Below, in pieces: positions 1 through 8,776 of a DNA stretch of 54,385 nucleotides. The notes below the pieces were generated by a model, which worked only from the letters and a program-made list of their open reading frames with translations, had not been told where the DNA came from and ran no database searches. Source of the DNA: Ureibacillus chungkukjangi (GTDB lineage Bacteria; Bacillota; Bacilli; Bacillales_A; Planococcaceae); the NCBI RefSeq assembly GCF_003217295.1, contig NZ_QJTJ01000022.1, positions 1 to 54,385 on the forward strand, in the 5' to 3' direction. The position numbers and the translations under genes are program-made. Within the stretch, counting starts at the first letter, position 1. Every line of letters begins with the position of its first letter.

Positions 1-92
1 AGATCCCTCAAAGACGATGAGGTAGATAGGTTCGAGGTGGAAGTGTGGTGACACATGGAGCTGACGAATACTAATCGATCGAGGACTTAACC
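1..92 (+). rRNA. rrl: 23S ribosomal RNA, 3' end (partial)
   Basis: The window opens inside the 3'-terminal domain of 23S rRNA. The last recognisable part is the conserved stretch ending in GAGGACTTAACC, which in Bacillus closes the mature 23S. The 5' part lies outside the window. The exact mature end is placed by similarity and may be off by a few bases. The gene reads rightward into the 5S gene, so this is the tail of a rightward rRNA operon. Confidence 0.93.
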
Positions 93-162
93 AAATCTTG
101 AAAGCAATCAATGTCTTTATCCAGTTTTGAGAGAACAAGCTTCTTTCAGAAACAAATAGGAA

Positions 163-219
163 CTTCGCCTAAGAGCGCAACGTCCATGTTGCAACGGCGA
201 AGCCAGCACATTCATGTGC
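163..219 (+). other. 23S-5S spacer with two stable hairpins
   Basis: The spacer transcript can fold into two hairpins just before 5S. The first is nested: TTCGCC (164-169) pairs with GGCGAA (196-201), enclosing GCAAC/GTTGC. The second is the perfect inverted repeat GCACAT-TC... written as GCACATTCATGTGC (206-219). Paired structures flanking 5S are normal sites for precursor processing in Bacillales. A processing role is inferred from position, not shown. Confidence 0.55.
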
Positions 220-222
220 AAG

Positions 223-338
223 TCTAGTGATGATGGCAAAGAGGTCACACCCGTTCCCATACCGAACACGGAAGTTAAGCTCTTTAGCGCCGATGGTAGT
301 TGGGGGCTTCCCCCTGTGAGAGTAGGACGTCGCTAGGC
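223..338 (+). rRNA. rrf: 5S ribosomal RNA
   Basis: This is a complete 5S gene of about 116 nt. It carries the conserved blocks GAGGTCACACCCGTTCCCAT and CCGAACACGGAAGTTAAGCT, and its 3' end has the GAGAGTAGGACG motif. The two ends (about 223 and 338) pair as in helix I. It follows the 23S tail by about 130 bp, the normal 23S-5S order, and is followed at once by an intrinsic terminator. The ends are set by comparison with the B. subtilis 5S and could shift by 1-3 bases. Confidence 0.95.
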
Positions 339-342
339 AACT

Positions 343-371
343 AAACCACTGAGTATTCAGAGGTTTTTTAT
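343..371 (+). terminator. rRNA operon terminator
   Basis: The hairpin AAACC-A-CTGA / TCAG-A-GGTTT has a GTAT loop and is followed by a run of T. It sits 5 bp after 5S and ends the operon. Confidence 0.85.
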
Positions 372-537
372 ATGCAGAAAAAGTCCAACTATTATTAAAA
401 CCGATGGTTGATCGGTACTTATAAGAAAAAGAAATATATCCAGAAGTACAAAGCACAGTATAATTTTTACATGAGCCTTGGCTCGAAGCTAGACTCCGAA
501 ATTAGCCGCCGTATCATCATACTTCGCAGATTAGCGT

Positions 538-568
538 CATCCTCTGTGAAAGTAGGGCGTCGCTAGGT
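538..568 (+). pseudogene. Remnant of a second 5S rRNA 3' end
   Basis: The stretch CCTCTGTGAAAGTAGGGCG followed by TCGCTAGG matches the 3' end of the intact 5S (positions 310-337) with about four mismatches over 28 nt. Like the intact gene it is followed after a few bases by a terminator whose loop side reads CTGAGTATTCAG. No recognisable 5' half exists upstream. I read it as the decayed tail of a duplicated 5S-terminator unit. Part of the similarity could come from a shorter duplication of the tail alone. Confidence 0.6.
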
Positions 569-573
569 ATTTG

Positions 574-605
574 AAACCCGCTGAGTATTCAGCGGGTTTT
601 TTATT
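574..605 (+). terminator. Terminator after the 5S remnant
   Basis: The stem AAACCCGCTGA / TCAGCGGGTTT closes a 4-nt loop and is followed by TTT-ATTATT. It has the same GTAT loop and CTGA/TCAG top as the terminator at 343-371, so the two are probably duplicates. The stem here is perfect and stronger. Confidence 0.8.
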
Positions 606-1397
606 ATTGTTGTGTTGTCCTATTTATAAAAGCTTGAACATACACCACAAACAATAGAGTAGATATATTAGCATCGAATAGAGGCATCCTATTCAGAGTG
701 ACTAGTAACTACCCCATTAAAGTATTCAGTGAGGTTTTATTTAATTTAGGGAAGACTGCTAATAAATAATGAAAGAAAGTTGTGAAAGGTGATATTTTTT
801 TACAGCATATCTTTTTAGAAAACTATATTTGCTAATTGAAGATATATAACGAAATGTTTTGAGCAATAATCAAACTAATGAAGGTTTTATAGACTCTGTG
901 AAGAATTTAAAGAATATGAATGGTAACAGCTTCTTATTTTGTACCCAATGAATAAAATTTATAAAGAAGTGACATAAACCTTTTTTCGGGAAGTGAAGAT
1001 GAGCTTACTGAAATGGAATATAATCAGAATGACAATCAGTTGGAGAGTTTTATAGACTTCTTTGAAAGAATGAAGAAACGTTAGTTATACATGAGTATAG
1101 GGATTTTACTGATTGGTTTATTCAATCTTGGTAAAGATAGGTGGAAATGCATTCTAATTGCAATCACATTTATCTTTTAACAACAATTACGAATTGAATG
1201 ATTTAAAGATGAATCAATGAGTTGATGAAGGAGAAAAGTTGTCCTAAATAAAACGGAATGTAGGTTCATTTTACATAGTAGGCCTTTATATAAAGGATAC
1301 AAAAAGCGACCTATCAAAGTCGCTAGGCAAACTGTATTAAGAATATAATTTACCCCTAACAGATACTTTCGAAAAAATATATTATCCTGTATTGGTG
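606..1397. other. Intergenic, apparently decayed sequence without an intact gene
   Basis: About 790 bp of AT-rich DNA separates the rRNA terminators from the next gene. No open frame of convincing length or with a good ribosome binding site is present. Short peptide-like runs in different frames (see the pseudogene entry at 862-1180) suggest a lost gene. Near the right end, 1320-1331 repeats the 5S tail GTCGCTAGGCAA. The same place can form a small hairpin GCGAC / GTCGC. A promoter for the phosphorylase-like gene may lie just upstream of 1398, but I cannot assign one. Confidence 0.5.
862..1180 (+). pseudogene. Possible frameshifted remnant of a small membrane or accessory protein
   Basis: Three short coding-like runs follow each other on the + strand but in broken frames. 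862-951 encodes a run containing NEGFIDSVKNLKNMNGNSF before a stop. 983-1084 encodes a run containing EDELTEMEYNQND and ending SFIDFFERMKKR. 1091-1180 opens with ATG and encodes a 29-residue hydrophobic peptide (MSIGILLIGLFNLGKDRWK, then a second hydrophobic run). None has a clear Shine-Dalgarno sequence. The composition looks protein-like, not random. I do not recognise a family. It may be a decayed gene, or chance open runs in AT-rich DNA. Confidence 0.28.
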
Positions 1398-1411
1398 AAG
1401 GGAGAGGGAAG

Positions 1412-2161
1412 ATGAAGCTTTATGGTGATTTTATCAAGGGAGATTGGTTAGAGGCTTTAGGTGTAGATGAAGAACAAATCCCATTATCTTTTATCATCCA
1501 CGGGGAATGGAACCATGAGGATAATCTAGTTTTGTGGAAAAATATCCTCAAGGAGGAAATGTGGTTGCCCAAATGGAATGCTATTATTGGAAAGTATAAA
1601 GGATACAATATGGGATTCGCCAATGTATATGGTAGCCCTATGGCGACGATGATTACACATCAATTTGCATCAGCAGGAACCAATCAATTTATTCAGACTG
1701 GATATTTTGGAGGTTTAACTTTTGATATAAAGTATGGAGATATTCTGATTGTTTCAGAAGCTGAGATGCAAGATGGAGCATCTCATTGGTATCTTCCTAA
1801 TACTAAAATAGTTAAATCTGATCAAAAGTTATTAAATGCAGCTATAGATTATTGTGAAAAAAGAGATTACTCCTATGTGGTTGGAAGTGTGCTCTCAACT
1901 AGTGCAATGTTTCTTGAAACCAAAGAAATGATTGATGAATGGGCTTCGAATGGTCATATGGGAGTTGATATGGAAACAGCAACAACTTTGGCAGTAGCGA
2001 AAAGGTTTGATAAAAAGGCTGTTGGATTGTTAAATTTATCTGATCAGCTTATTGTAGGAGATACGCTATACTCCTATACAAAGAAAAGAGAGTTAATTGA
2101 AGCAGAAACAGATGAAAAAATAAGGGATGTTGCACTTTATTTATCTTCAATCTCAGATTAG
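1412..2161 (+). CDS. Purine/uridine phosphorylase-like protein
   Basis: This 249-residue protein has the features of the PNP_UDP_1 nucleoside phosphorylase superfamily. It has a GSPMATM phosphate-loop-like segment at about 74-80, GYFGGL at about 97-102 (compare GTCGGL in known enzymes), VGSVLSTSAMF near 157-167, and VDMETATTLAVA at about 185-196, the counterpart of the substrate-binding EMEAAALYAVA motif. LSD near 209-211 may supply the catalytic Asp. The family cleaves nucleosides with phosphate to a free base and a sugar phosphate, or hydrolyses related nucleosides. Substrate cannot be assigned. The ATG is preceded by GGGAGAGGG at good spacing. The gene stands alone between decayed post-rRNA DNA and the decarboxylase, a site where B. 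subtilis has no such gene, so it is probably accessory cargo. Confidence 0.78.
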   Translation: MKLYGDFIKGDWLEALGVDEEQIPLSFIIHGEWNHEDNLVLWKNILKEEMWLPKWNAIIGKYKGYNMGFANVYGSPMATMITHQFASAGTNQFIQTGYFGGLTFDIKYGDILIVSEAEMQDGASHWYLPNTKIVKSDQKLLNAAIDYCEKRDYSYVVGSVLSTSAMFLETKEMIDEWASNGHMGVDMETATTLAVAKRFDKKAVGLLNLSDQLIVGDTLYSYTKKRELIEAETDEKIRDVALYLSSISD

Positions 2162-2291
2162 TGAAAGAAAAATTAAAAGGTACTGATTATGTGCTTCAAT
2201 TCAAATAGTTCTATTTACGATATCTCCTATTCACTTTCGTTTAATGCCCTCTAAGACTATAATAGAAAGGGAAATAGAACGGAGTGAGAAA

Positions 2292-3713
2292 ATGAAAAGG
2301 GAAAGACCGGTCGTTTCAGCTTTGCAAAAATTTGCGCAAAATGAGCCGTTGAGCTGGCATGTTCCGGGACATAAAAACGGCTTATTATCAAACCTACCAC
2401 GTACTATCAAGGATGCACTTACATATGATTTAACAGAGTTAACGGGTTTAGATGATTTTCACCACCCTGAGGAAGCCATTGCACAGGCAGAAATGCTATT
2501 AGCTAATGCATATCAATCAAGCAATAGCTTTTTCTTGGTTAATGGTTCGACAGTTGGAAATCTTGCCATGATTTTTGCGACCTGTAAGCGAAATGAAAAA
2601 ATTATTATACAAAGAAATGCACATAAATCAGTTTTCCACGCCTTAGAGCTAGTTGGAGCAAAAGCGATATTTGTAGCACCTAAATGGGATGAGGCTACAA
2701 AAACTGCCGGAGCTGTCCCGACTACTACATTAAAAGAAGCATTGCAGCTTCATCCTGACGCTAAAGCGGTTGTTTTAACCTATCCAACCTATTATGGCAT
2801 AGCAGGTAAGGAGCTAGAGCAGCAAATAGAAATGTGCCATGAAATGAATATACCTGTTCTAGTAGACGAGGCACATGGTGCTCATTTTATCGCAAGTCAG
2901 TCGTTTCCATCCTCTGCAATTCAGTTAGGGGCAGATGTAGTTGTTCAATCTGCACATAAAACACTTCCTGCTATGACTATGGCCTCGTTTTTGCATGTAA
3001 ATTCAAATCTGGTTAAAGTAGAAAAGGTCAATCATTATTTAAGGATGCTTCAATCGAGCAGTCCGTCGTATTTGCTTCTTGCTTCTTTAGATGATGCAAG
3101 AGATTATATAGATAGCTATTTAGAAAGTGATGCAAACTATTTAAAACAAAAAAGAAGTCAGTGGGTAGAGGCATTACGGTCAATAGAACCTTTACAGGTC
3201 ATTGAAGTAGATGACCCTTTAAAGCTATTATTGCGCTTTTCAGGGTATACAGGGTTTCAGTTAAAGGAAGAACTGGAGCAGCAAGGAATTTATGTTGAGC
3301 TGAGTGATCCGTATCAGGTTTTATTCATATTGCCGCTACTAAAACATGGACAAGCTTATCCATTTGCCGAAACACGGAAGCGTATTAAAGAAGCAATTTT
3401 TAACTTAAGGAAAAAAGGGGTAAATAGTATTGAGGCGGTTTCACCATCAAACGAAATGACAACCGTTTCAACACCTGAATATTCCTATGATGAGTTGGAA
3501 GAGCTAGAAAAGGAATGGGTACCATATATGCGGGCAATTGGGCGTGTTGCTGCAAGTATGCTGATTCCTTATCCGCCCGGTATACCATTATTCTTGCCGG
3601 GAGAAAAAATTACAGTGGCCAAATTAAGTCAACTAGAAGAGTTACTTGCAGTAGGTGTAGCTTTTCAAGGACAGCATCGTTTGCACGAAAAGCTCATTTA
3701 CGTCATAAAGTAA
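2292..3713 (+). CDS. yaaO: Orn/Lys/Arg decarboxylase family protein (YaaO type)
   Basis: This 473-residue protein belongs to the fold-type I PLP-dependent Orn/Lys/Arg decarboxylase family and is close in length to B. subtilis YaaO (about 480). The N-terminal WHVPGHKNG motif, [18 protein letters not shown] (about 191-199) and SAHKT (PLP lysine near residue 223) are all intact. The C-terminal small domain keeps [13 protein letters not shown]. The family decarboxylates basic amino acids to polyamine precursors; which substrate is used here cannot be read from sequence. I chose the internal ATG at 2292 because GGAGTGAG lies just before it; an upstream in-frame ATG at 2244 has no such site. It is followed by tmk after 19 bp, as in B. 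subtilis, so the two are probably co-transcribed. Confidence 0.9.
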   Translation: MKRERPVVSALQKFAQNEPLSWHVPGHKNGLLSNLPRTIKDALTYDLTELTGLDDFHHPEEAIAQAEMLLANAYQSSNSFFLVNGSTVGNLAMIFATCKRNEKIIIQRNAHKSVFHALELVGAKAIFVAPKWDEATKTAGAVPTTTLKEALQLHPDAKAVVLTYPTYYGIAGKELEQQIEMCHEMNIPVLVDEAHGAHFIASQSFPSSAIQLGADVVVQSAHKTLPAMTMASFLHVNSNLVKVEKVNHYLRMLQSSSPSYLLLASLDDARDYIDSYLESDANYLKQKRSQWVEALRSIEPLQVIEVDDPLKLLLRFSGYTGFQLKEELEQQGIYVELSDPYQVLFILPLLKHGQAYPFAETRKRIKEAIFNLRKKGVNSIEAVSPSNEMTTVSTPEYSYDELEELEKEWVPYMRAIGRVAASMLIPYPPGIPLFLPGEKITVAKLSQLEELLAVGVAFQGQHRLHEKLIYVIK

Positions 3714-3732
3714 CAATCGGAGGAATATAGAA

Positions 3733-4368
3733 ATGAAAAGCAATTTATTTATAACATTTGAAGGCCCAGAAGGAGCGGGAAAAACGACAATTTTAACTCG
3801 GATCACCGAGCGTCTTCGTGAGAATAACATTGACGTGTTAGCAACTCGTGAGCCGGGTGGGATTGAGATTGCGGAGAAAATTCGTGAGGTCATCTTAAAC
3901 CCTGAAAATACAGCGATGGATGAAAGAACTGAAGCTTTATTGTATGCTGCAGCTAGAAGCCAGCATTTTTTTGAAAAGGTTGAGCCTGCAATGAAGGCGG
4001 GTAAAATGATCTTATGTGATCGTTTTATTGATTCCTCATTAGCTTATCAGGGCTATGCTCGCGGAATTGGTATCGATGAAGTGTTATCGATAAATGAATT
4101 TGCCATTGGGAAGCGTATGCCGGATTTAACGATACTTTTTGACCTAAATCCTGCTGTTGGACTAGCCCGAATTCATGCACACAATGAGCGTGAGTTGAAT
4201 AGACTTGATGTTGAGAGCTTATCATTTCACGAAAAAGTTAGGGAAGGTTATCATGAAGTAGTAAAGCGTTATCCTAATAGAATTAAAGTAGTGAATGCTG
4301 ATCAGTCTGTGGAGAATGTAGTAGAAGATGTCTGGCGTCTGATCTGTGAATCGCTAGATGAAAAGTAA
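3733..4368 (+). CDS. tmk: Thymidylate kinase
   Basis: This 211-residue kinase phosphorylates dTMP to dTDP with ATP, an essential step of dTTP supply in the cytoplasm. The P-loop is GPEGAGKTT at residues 11-19. The dTMP-binding TREPGG follows at about 38-43, and the [12 protein letters not shown] motif is at 96-107. The lid region lies near 149-171. Length is normal for the family (B. subtilis about 212). GGAGG lies about 9 bp before the ATG. The gene starts 19 bp after the decarboxylase gene and is followed by darA, the standard Bacillales order. Confidence 0.97.
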   Translation: MKSNLFITFEGPEGAGKTTILTRITERLRENNIDVLATREPGGIEIAEKIREVILNPENTAMDERTEALLYAAARSQHFFEKVEPAMKAGKMILCDRFIDSSLAYQGYARGIGIDEVLSINEFAIGKRMPDLTILFDLNPAVGLARIHAHNERELNRLDVESLSFHEKVREGYHEVVKRYPNRIKVVNADQSVENVVEDVWRLICESLDEK

Positions 4369-4426
4369 ATGAAGTAGGCTATTATGTATGCTATAATATA
4401 AACACCAATTCAATATATGGGAGTGA

Positions 4427-4762
<336 letters not shown>

Positions 4763-4936
4763 CCTTATTTAGTAGAAATTTCGTATAAATCATGCACTAA
4801 ATTATTGTAGAATTTATATAGTAAGATTCTTCAACTCAAAATAAGGTTAAACCCATAGCAATTGTCTTAAATCACTTCGAAATAATTAAACACTTACGCT
4901 ATTTTGGTTTTGTGATTAGGTGGAGGCGAAAGGTAA

Positions 4937-5377
4937 TTGAAAATAAATCAAGATTTACGTGTAGGTCTAAAAACGAATCACCATGATATAAAGCAACCGA
5001 ACCAATCAGGAAATCGCTTTGGTGAAGTACTTGTGAAACAGGGAACTAAACTACAATCTGAGCAGTTAACAAGATTGATGGGCGACATTTCTGCCGCAGG
5101 TGACCGTGTAGCAAGGTCTCGTAACCTGCGTGAATTGACTCGTTTTAAAATGTTAGTAAAGCGTTTCTTACAAGAAGCAGTTGAATATGGCCTTGATATG
5201 AAACAATCCCATACATGGAATCGTTTTGGAGAAGGGCGTCGTCTGAAAATTGTCGAAACGGTTGATGAGCGTTTAATAGAACTTGCACAGGAAATTTTAA
5301 GTGAAGAAAAGAGTTCAATTGATTTACTAGATAAAATCGGTGAAATCAAAGGATTACTAGTAAATTTATATATGTAA
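4937..5377 (+). CDS. yaaR: YaaR family protein (DUF327)
   Basis: This 146-residue protein has the length and position of B. subtilis YaaR, between darA and holB. It has a low-complexity N-terminus and then a helical, charged region with the recognisable run LTRFKMLVKRFLQEAVEYGL (about 69-88). No catalytic motif is visible and the function of the family is unknown. The start is TTG at 4937, with GGAGG ten bases upstream; no ATG fits. It is followed immediately by a strong terminator, so holB is probably expressed separately or by read-through. Confidence 0.85.
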   Translation: MKINQDLRVGLKTNHHDIKQPNQSGNRFGEVLVKQGTKLQSEQLTRLMGDISAAGDRVARSRNLRELTRFKMLVKRFLQEAVEYGLDMKQSHTWNRFGEGRRLKIVETVDERLIELAQEILSEEKSSIDLLDKIGEIKGLLVNLYM

Positions 5378-5421
5378 AACCCGTGTCTATTTACTTTCCT
5401 GAATGGGACACGGGGTTTTTT
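5376..5421 (+). terminator. Terminator after yaaR
   Basis: A long stem AAACCCGTGTC pairs with GACACGGGGTTT and is followed by a T run. It starts at the stop codon of yaaR. Confidence 0.85.
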
Positions 5422-5493
5422 CTAAGAAAAGGTGAAAGGGAAGACAGAACTTCATTTTCATAAATGTTACGTTTAGAGAAAAAGGTGAACAAA

Positions 5494-6498
5494 GTGGTAG
5501 AATATGTGGATGAGCTAAAGGTGCTACAGCCTGTAGTAATGAAGCAGATACAAACGATTTTTGAAAAAAACAGAACCGGTCATGCGTACATATTTGATGG
5601 TGAAAAAGGGACGGGTAAAAAAGAAATCGCAATTTTCTTCATAAAGCTACTTTTATGTCTGAACCCGTCGAAAAATGTTCCATGTGAAACATGTCGAAAT
5701 TGCAAACGCATTGAAACTGGTAATCATCCGAATGTGAAGCAGTTAGAACCAGATGGACAATTCATAAAAACCGACCAAATTCGAGACCTTATTTCTGGAA
5801 TGACAAAAACAAGCATGGAGGAGGGACGTAAAATTTATGTTCTTCATCATGCAGATCGAATGAATACCTCTTCCGCTAATACATTACTTAAATTTTTAGA
5901 AGAGCCCGAGGGTAATGTGACTGCCATTCTACTAACAGAAAGCTATCAGTCCATATTACCGACGATACAGTCACGGTGCCAGCATATAAAATTTGCTACT
6001 GTTCCACGAGATATTTTATTAAAGCAGCTTCAAGAACAGGGTATCACCTTTTCAATGGCGTCCACTGTTAGTATGTTAACGAATAGCTTAGAAACAGCGA
6101 TTTCACTAGCTCACGATGAGCAGTTTGCACATGCAAGAAAAACAGTGTTAAAATTAGTAGAGACAGTTAGAAAAAATGTCCATGAGGCATTATTAGTTGT
6201 GTATGAAGATTGGTTGGTTTCCTTTAAGGAAAAAGAGGAAATTGAACAAGCGTTAGATTTACTACTTTTCGCATATCGTGATATTGTAGCTATAAAAGCG
6301 AATCCACAAAGCTCATGTACATATCCAGACATGTTGCAAAGCTGGAAGGAAATCGCATTACACACAACTTATGATCGTCTGTCTGATCAATTGCAGGCAA
6401 TTTTACAAGCAAGACAAAATTTGCAGCGCAATATGAATCGGTCGCTTTTGATGGAGCAGTTAATGCTTAATCTGCAGGAGGGGTATACATTTGTATAA
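5494..6498 (+). CDS. holB: DNA polymerase III delta' subunit (clamp loader)
   Basis: This is the delta' subunit of the replicative clamp loader, which with DnaX and HolA loads the beta clamp. It shows HAYIFDGEKGTGKK, the zinc-binding cysteines in CETCRNCKRIETG, HHADRMNTSSANTLLKFLEE and the SRCQ motif, in the usual order. The P-loop-like segment is GEKGTGKK. I prefer GTG at 5494 (335 residues) because AAGGTG lies about 6 bp upstream. The ATG at 5464 would add ten residues but has no ribosome binding site. B. subtilis HolB is about 329 residues. The gene overlaps ricT by 8 bp, which suggests translational coupling. Confidence 0.93.
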   Translation: MVEYVDELKVLQPVVMKQIQTIFEKNRTGHAYIFDGEKGTGKKEIAIFFIKLLLCLNPSKNVPCETCRNCKRIETGNHPNVKQLEPDGQFIKTDQIRDLISGMTKTSMEEGRKIYVLHHADRMNTSSANTLLKFLEEPEGNVTAILLTESYQSILPTIQSRCQHIKFATVPRDILLKQLQEQGITFSMASTVSMLTNSLETAISLAHDEQFAHARKTVLKLVETVRKNVHEALLVVYEDWLVSFKEKEEIEQALDLLLFAYRDIVAIKANPQSSCTYPDMLQSWKEIALHTTYDRLSDQLQAILQARQNLQRNMNRSLLMEQLMLNLQEGYTFV

Positions 6499-7306
6499 TG
6501 TAGTAGGAGTCCGTTTTAAAAAAGCGGGTAAAATATATTATTTTGACCCCGGTGATTTTCTACTGGAAAAAGGACAATATGTCATAGTAGAAACAGCAAG
6601 AGGGGTTGAATACGGAAAGATTGTCGTTCCAATGAAGCAAGTTGGGGAAAATGATGTTGTTTTACCATTAAAACAAGTATTACGTCCAGCAGATGAACGA
6701 GATCGTATCCAGGTTGATGAAAATAGGCAAGAATCACAACGAGCTTTTGAACTGGCCAGTACTAAAATTACTGAGCACAAGTTAGAAATGAAGCTAGTTG
6801 ATGTTGAGTATACATTTGATCGAAATAAAATTATCTTTTACTTCACAGCTGAAGGTAGAGTAGATTTCAGGGAATTAGTAAAAGACTTAGCTTCCATATT
6901 CCGTACACGTATTGAGCTACGCCAAATTGGTGTGCGTGACGAAGCCAAGCTTCTTGGTGGTATCGGTCCTTGTGGTAGAATGCTTTGCTGTTCGACATTT
7001 TTAGGGGATTTTGACCCTGTGTCGATTAAAATGGCAAAGGACCAAAACTTATCATTAAATCCAACGAAAATTTCCGGACTTTGTGGTCGTCTTATGTGCT
7101 GTCTGAAGTATGAGAATGATGATTACGAAAACGCGAAGGAAGGAATGCCTGATATCGGTGATAAGACAATGACACCAGATGGTCCAGGTAAAGTAGTAGG
7201 AATTAATGTTTTAGAACGATTAATTCAGGTCTTCTTAGAAGAGCAGGTACGTACTGTTGAATATACATTAGAAGAAATTATTGAATGTGAGAAGAATTTG
7301 ATTTAG
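6491..7306 (+). CDS. ricT: RicT/YaaT, RicAFT complex subunit (PSP1 family)
   Basis: This 271-residue PSP1-domain protein corresponds to B. subtilis RicT (YaaT). RicT acts with RicA and RicF in a complex that affects RNase Y-dependent mRNA maturation and, through this, sporulation, competence and biofilm formation. The iron-sulfur cysteine pattern is intact: C161, C166, C167, C198, C203 and C204, in [11 protein letters not shown] and GLCGRLMCC. Start is TTG at 6491 with AGGAGG ten bases upstream, inside the end of holB. The ORF overlaps holB by 8 bp and is followed by yabA after 23 bp. Confidence 0.95.
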   Translation: MYNVVGVRFKKAGKIYYFDPGDFLLEKGQYVIVETARGVEYGKIVVPMKQVGENDVVLPLKQVLRPADERDRIQVDENRQESQRAFELASTKITEHKLEMKLVDVEYTFDRNKIIFYFTAEGRVDFRELVKDLASIFRTRIELRQIGVRDEAKLLGGIGPCGRMLCCSTFLGDFDPVSIKMAKDQNLSLNPTKISGLCGRLMCCLKYENDDYENAKEGMPDIGDKTMTPDGPGKVVGINVLERLIQVFLEEQVRTVEYTLEEIIECEKNLI

Positions 7307-7329
7307 ATGAACAATGGGGTGGCTTTCTA

Positions 7330-7686
7330 GTGAAGGACCGTAATTTCTTAGATACTGTTATGGAATTCGAACAACAGCTCGAAACGCTACAGCAACAATA
7401 CATTGATTTGAAAAAATATGTTGCACAAATGGTGGAAGATCATCAAGCAATTCAAACAGAAAACCTTCACCTGCGTAGACGTCTAGAAGAGCTTTTATCT
7501 ACAGATCCTACAGATGAAAGTAGTAATGAGGAAAAAGTAAGCTTATTAGATATTGGAGAGGGATATGATAATTTAGCGCGTCTATACCAAGAAGGGTTCC
7601 ATGTTTGCCACGTACATTTTGGCGGTTCCCGAAAAGGTGAAGATTGTTTATTTTGTCTATCGTTTTTAAATAAACAAAATGCATAA
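7330..7686 (+). CDS. yabA: Replication initiation control protein YabA
   Basis: This 118-residue protein has the two-part YabA layout. An N-terminal coiled coil (about 5-55) forms the tetramer. The C-terminal zinc-binding part contains H91, C93, H94 and a CLFC pair (C106, C109). In B. subtilis YabA binds DnaA and the DnaN clamp and restrains initiation. The start is GTG at 7330, with GGGGTGG about 8 bp upstream. Position between ricT and trmN6 is conserved. A terminator follows, so the yaaR/holB-ricT-yabA unit ends here. Confidence 0.95.
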   Translation: MKDRNFLDTVMEFEQQLETLQQQYIDLKKYVAQMVEDHQAIQTENLHLRRRLEELLSTDPTDESSNEEKVSLLDIGEGYDNLARLYQEGFHVCHVHFGGSRKGEDCLFCLSFLNKQNA

Positions 7687-7702
7687 ATTCCCTCAAAACC
7701 GT

Positions 7703-7743
7703 AAAAGGCTGATACCACTTAATGTGGTTTTCAGTCTTTTCTT
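7703..7743 (+). terminator. Terminator after yabA
   Basis: The stem AAAAGGCTGA-ACCAC pairs with GTGGT-TCAGTCTTTT around a short loop and ends in a T-rich tract. It separates yabA from the trmN6-yazA-rsmI group. Confidence 0.75.
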
Positions 7744-7779
7744 TTGGGTATGGCGAAAAGATGCATAAGGAGGTTTTTT

Positions 7780-8529
7780 ATGGAACAATGGTTAAAAGAG
7801 GATGAGCGGCTGGATTACTTATTGGCAGAGGATTTAAGAATTATTCAAAGTCCATCCGTATTTTCGTTTTCGTTAGATGCAGTATTATTATCGAGGTTTG
7901 TCAATGTTCCTATAAATAGAGGAAAAATTGTCGACCTTTGTTCAGGCAATGGGGTTATTCCATTATTCTTAAGTGCGCGCACAAAAGCTGAAATTATTGG
8001 TGTCGAATTACAAGAACGACTATTTGATATGGCAGAACGCAGTGTGAAGTACAATGGATTGGGAAATCAAATAGAGATGGTGTTAGGGGATGTTAAAATG
8101 ATTCCCCCTCAGCTAGGAATTGAAAAATATGATGTTGTAACATGCAACCCACCTTATTTCTTAGCACATGAATTAAGTGATAAAAATTTAAGCGAGCATT
8201 ACGCAATTGCCCGTCATGAATTACATCTCACATTAGAAGAAGCGATAGAATCAGCTAGCAAATTGTTAAAACAGGGTGGGAAGGCTGCCTTTGTCCATCG
8301 CCCAGGAAGGCTTCTCGATATTGTAACAGCAATGCGAGCCAATCGACTAGAACCAAAGCGTATTCGATTTGTCTATCCGAAATTTGGTAAAGAAGCAAAC
8401 ACTTTATTAATAGAAGGAATTAAGGATGGGAAGCCTGATTTAAAGGTATTACCTCCATTATACGTATATGATGAGAACAATGAGTATACGGATGAAGTGA
8501 GTGAGATACTTTATGGAGACAAAAAATAA
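7780..8529 (+). CDS. trmN6: tRNA1(Val) adenine-N6 methyltransferase family (YabB)
   Basis: This 249-residue class I SAM-dependent methyltransferase has the SAM-binding motif [11 protein letters not shown] at about 52-62, an acidic residue in IGVELQERL (about 73-81), and catalytic NPPYF at 123-127, typical of N6-adenine or N-methylases. It is the positional equivalent of B. subtilis YabB, a TrmN6-like enzyme expected to methylate A37 of tRNA1(Val). The substrate is taken from the family. The ATG at 7780 follows AAGGAGG at good spacing; an upstream in-frame ATG at 7744 lies in the terminator tail. It overlaps yazA by 17 bp. Confidence 0.9.
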   Translation: MEQWLKEDERLDYLLAEDLRIIQSPSVFSFSLDAVLLSRFVNVPINRGKIVDLCSGNGVIPLFLSARTKAEIIGVELQERLFDMAERSVKYNGLGNQIEMVLGDVKMIPPQLGIEKYDVVTCNPPYFLAHELSDKNLSEHYAIARHELHLTLEEAIESASKLLKQGGKAAFVHRPGRLLDIVTAMRANRLEPKRIRFVYPKFGKEANTLLIEGIKDGKPDLKVLPPLYVYDENNEYTDEVSEILYGDKK

Positions 8530-8776
8530 TCATTTCTTTTATGTATTAGAATGTGCAAATCACTCGCTCTATGCGGGTTATACGAATAATCTTGAGAAAC
8601 GCGTGGCAACTCATAATGCCGGAAAGGGAGCAAAATATACGAAAGCACATTTACCAGTGAAATGCGTTTATTTTGAAACTTACGAAACAAAACAAGAGGC
8701 GATGCGGGCTGAGTATGCATTCAAACAACTAAAACGAAGTGAAAAACTGAAGTACATTGGAGGAGCACCAACATGA
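8513..8776 (+). CDS. yazA: GIY-YIG domain protein YazA
   Basis: This 87-residue protein is a stand-alone GIY-YIG nuclease-like domain of the UPF0213/YazA type. The motif is present as [16 protein letters not shown], followed by [19 protein letters not shown] with the conserved Arg and His. Members resemble UvrC and SLX1 nucleases, but the role of the short bacterial proteins is not settled. I prefer ATG at 8513 over GTG at 8501; AGTGAGTGAG precedes it. It overlaps trmN6 by 17 bp and rsmI by 4 bp (ATGA), so the three genes are tightly coupled. Confidence 0.88.
   Translation: METKNNHFFYVLECANHSLYAGYTNNLEKRVATHNAGKGAKYTKAHLPVKCVYFETYETKQEAMRAEYAFKQLKRSEKLKYIGGAPT

Noticed and set aside
169-456. 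95-codon - strand frame over 5S rRNA
   Set aside because: It runs antisense through the 5S gene and its terminator, which explains the open frame.
606-1397. Insertion sequence or phage remnant in the post-rRNA gap
   Set aside because: No terminal inverted repeats, target duplications or transposase-like fragments were recognised; the fragments seen are unlike transposases.
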